In this document: positions 62,917 through 64,000 of the stretch, piece after piece
Layout: every line of letters begins with the position of its first letter
How positions within the stretch are numbered: the stretch's first letter is position 1
NCBI RefSeq assembly: GCF_003265345.1
Contig: NZ_QFWW01000006.1
Coordinates: forward strand, 241,079-305,078
Length of the DNA stretch: 64,000 nucleotides
Direction: 5' to 3'
Source: Lentzea terrae
Lineage (GTDB): Bacteria > Actinomycetota > Actinomycetes > Mycobacteriales > Pseudonocardiaceae
Made by a program: the position numbers and the translations under genes
The notes under the pieces: model-generated
The model's database searches: none
Seen by the model: only the letters and a program-made list of their open reading frames with translations
What the model was told of the DNA's origin: nothing

Positions 62917-63375
62917 CGAGTCCTCCAGGTTCGTGATGTCGCTCTCCGTACGCTAACAGCGACAGAACGCGACTTCGGATTTGTGCCGATACATCACGCG
63001 CCCAGGTTGCGGTCGGCCAGGCGTGGCATCCGAATGGAGGTGTTCGGGCGCGCCTCTGCGTGTGCTTTCCCGCAGGGGTTCCCATGAACGAGTGACGCTC
63101 ATGTCACCGTCGGCCGAAACCGCACAACGCGATCATCACCACGAGCGGTGGCCTGACGAGGACGGCGACGCCTGCCGCACAAAGTCCTTTACCGCCTGCT
63201 CAAAGACACCCTGTCGCGTACCGGGTTGACCGATCCGTGCCGGCCAACCCTTGCGCTCCACACCTCACGACTTCCGCCGGATCTTCGCCATCAACGCCTA
63301 CCTCGCGGCGTTTCGGGCCGACTTGATCCAGTTCTACCCGCGCCTACCTGCACAACCGCCGCGCTCGCCGCCGCG
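62917..63375. other. Stretch without an intact gene; integrase-like remnant
   Basis: No intact gene. On the plus strand near 63250-63360 one frame reads LRSTPHDFRRIFAINAYLAA, resembling the HxxR box of tyrosine integrases, then runs out. The frame of the downstream NACHT fragment is open through here but looks non-coding. Confidence 0.5.
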
Positions 63376-64000
63376 ATGAAAGCTCTCAACAGCAACAAGA
63401 TGGCGGTGGTCGTGACGAGCCGGGCCGAGGAGTTCGCCGGCGCCGTTCGGTCTGCTGACGTGCTCACCGGAGCGGCAGCAATCGAGCTCTCCGATCTGAG
63501 GCTGAACGACATTGCCGCGTACCTACCCCGCACGGCCGCGCAGCGGGGCCCGTCCACCGAGGGAAGGCTGGATTGGGAGGCGGTACTCGCAGAGCTGCGT
63601 GATCACCCGGAGGACGATGCAGCAGCGAACCTGACCGGAGCGCTGTCGACGCCGCTGATGGTCGGTCTTGCCCGCACCATCTACAGCGACACCCCGGACA
63701 CCAACCCCAAAGAACTGCTCGACGGTGAGATGTTCCGATCACAGGCCATGGTCGAGAGGCACCTGCTCGAGGCGTTCCTTCCGGCGGCGTACAGCCACCC
63801 TCCCCTGCGCCGGTCCGCGGCCGCCCGGTACACCCCCGGCGGGGCCAGGAAGTGGCTGACTCACCTGGCTCGCGACTTCACTCCGGAGATCACGTGGTGG
63901 AAGCTGAGCAGCAGTGTGCACCCGGCCACCATGCTGGTCATCTACACGGCGATCTTCGCGGGAGTCTTCGGAACCCTCTTCCGCGCTGACGCTGCGGCCT
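63376..64000 (+). pseudogene. NACHT-type STAND NTPase, N-terminally truncated (runs off window)
   Basis: From the ATG at 63376 the frame reads MAVVVTSRAEEFAGAVRSAD, GAAAIELSDLRLNDIAAYLP, LSTPLMVGLARTIYSD, MVERHLLEAFLPAAY and WLTHLARDF...ITWWKLSSS, then a membrane helix (MLVIYTAIFAGVFG) at the window edge. This is the NACHT domain from just after Walker B, plus the start of the C-terminal membrane part seen in Pseudonocardiaceae NACHT proteins. Walker A and B are missing, and upstream sequence is integrase-like, so it is probably a truncated gene. Confidence 0.7.

Noticed and set aside
61325..63085. 586-residue version of the nucleotide-sugar dehydrogenase
   Set aside because: The extra N-terminal 171 codons overlap the small secreted protein gene in another frame and precede the true NAD-binding start with its own RBS at 62572.

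Overview
The window is about 64 kb of high-GC actinobacterial chromosome. Family-level content points to Pseudonocardiaceae (Lentzea, Saccharothrix or a relative): an SsgA-like sporulation protein, a BTAD-NB-ARC-TPR regulator, an F420-dependent oxidoreductase, NACHT/NB-ARC STAND proteins, many GTG starts and dense GTGA/ATGA stop-start overlaps. I assign no species. There is no rRNA, CRISPR array, or PKS/NRPS core gene.

Layout. (1) 1-14.3 kb, ordinary chromosome: end of a histidine kinase gene with an ABC-2 exporter; a LysR/SDR pair; a TetR/monooxygenase pair with a visible operator; a DUF305/LVIVD pair; and a seven-gene leftward unit holding a polyamine/Fe-type ABC importer, an LtrA protein, a VOC protein and an MFS transporter. 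(2) 14.3-22.3 kb: envelope-associated proteins, an F420 enzyme, a vWA protein, and two signalling regulators (an AfsR-like protein and an XRE-TPR protein) facing each other.

(3) 22.5-32 kb, a probable immunity island. A compact four-gene leftward operon encodes a TIR protein, a KGGVGR-type MinD/ParA-like ATPase, a winged-helix-like protein and a double-ATPase HerA-like protein. A mini-TIR gene converges on it. An NB-ARC-TPR protein with an amyloid/RHIM-like N-terminal motif sits between two copies of a tRNA-Val...tRNA-Gly array. (4) 32-34.7 kb, housekeeping: SsgA-like protein, ECF sigma factor with its anti-sigma factor, PGPGW membrane protein.

(5) 34.7-44.4 kb, a decayed integration hotspot at tRNA-Val(CAC). 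It has a 27-bp repeat of the tRNA 3' end, a broken small gene pair, a nonsense-mutated IS30-type element, two separated pieces of tyrosine integrase, and a frameshifted glutamate-decarboxylase-like gene with two frameshifted P450 genes. An IS3-type remnant closes it.

(6) 44.4-60.7 kb, a divergent cluster of 16 genes that looks biosynthetic. The leftward arm (nine genes, all overlapping) runs two DegT/StrS aminotransferases, methyltransferase, UbiA prenyltransferase, FAD oxidoreductase, AMP ligase, methyltransferase, CaiB-type CoA-transferase, second AMP ligase and AhpD-like protein, with one break of about 70 bp between the CoA-transferase and the second ligase. The rightward arm encodes two Gfo/Idh/MocA dehydrogenases, a TIM-barrel isomerase/epimerase, an M20 deacylase, an Ldh-family dehydrogenase and a small conserved protein. 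I infer an aminosugar or aminocyclitol unit joined to an activated acid and possibly prenylated; the product is unknown. (7) 60.7-64 kb: an EF-hand protein, a UDP-sugar dehydrogenase, a small secreted protein, and an N-terminally truncated NACHT protein running off the end of the window.
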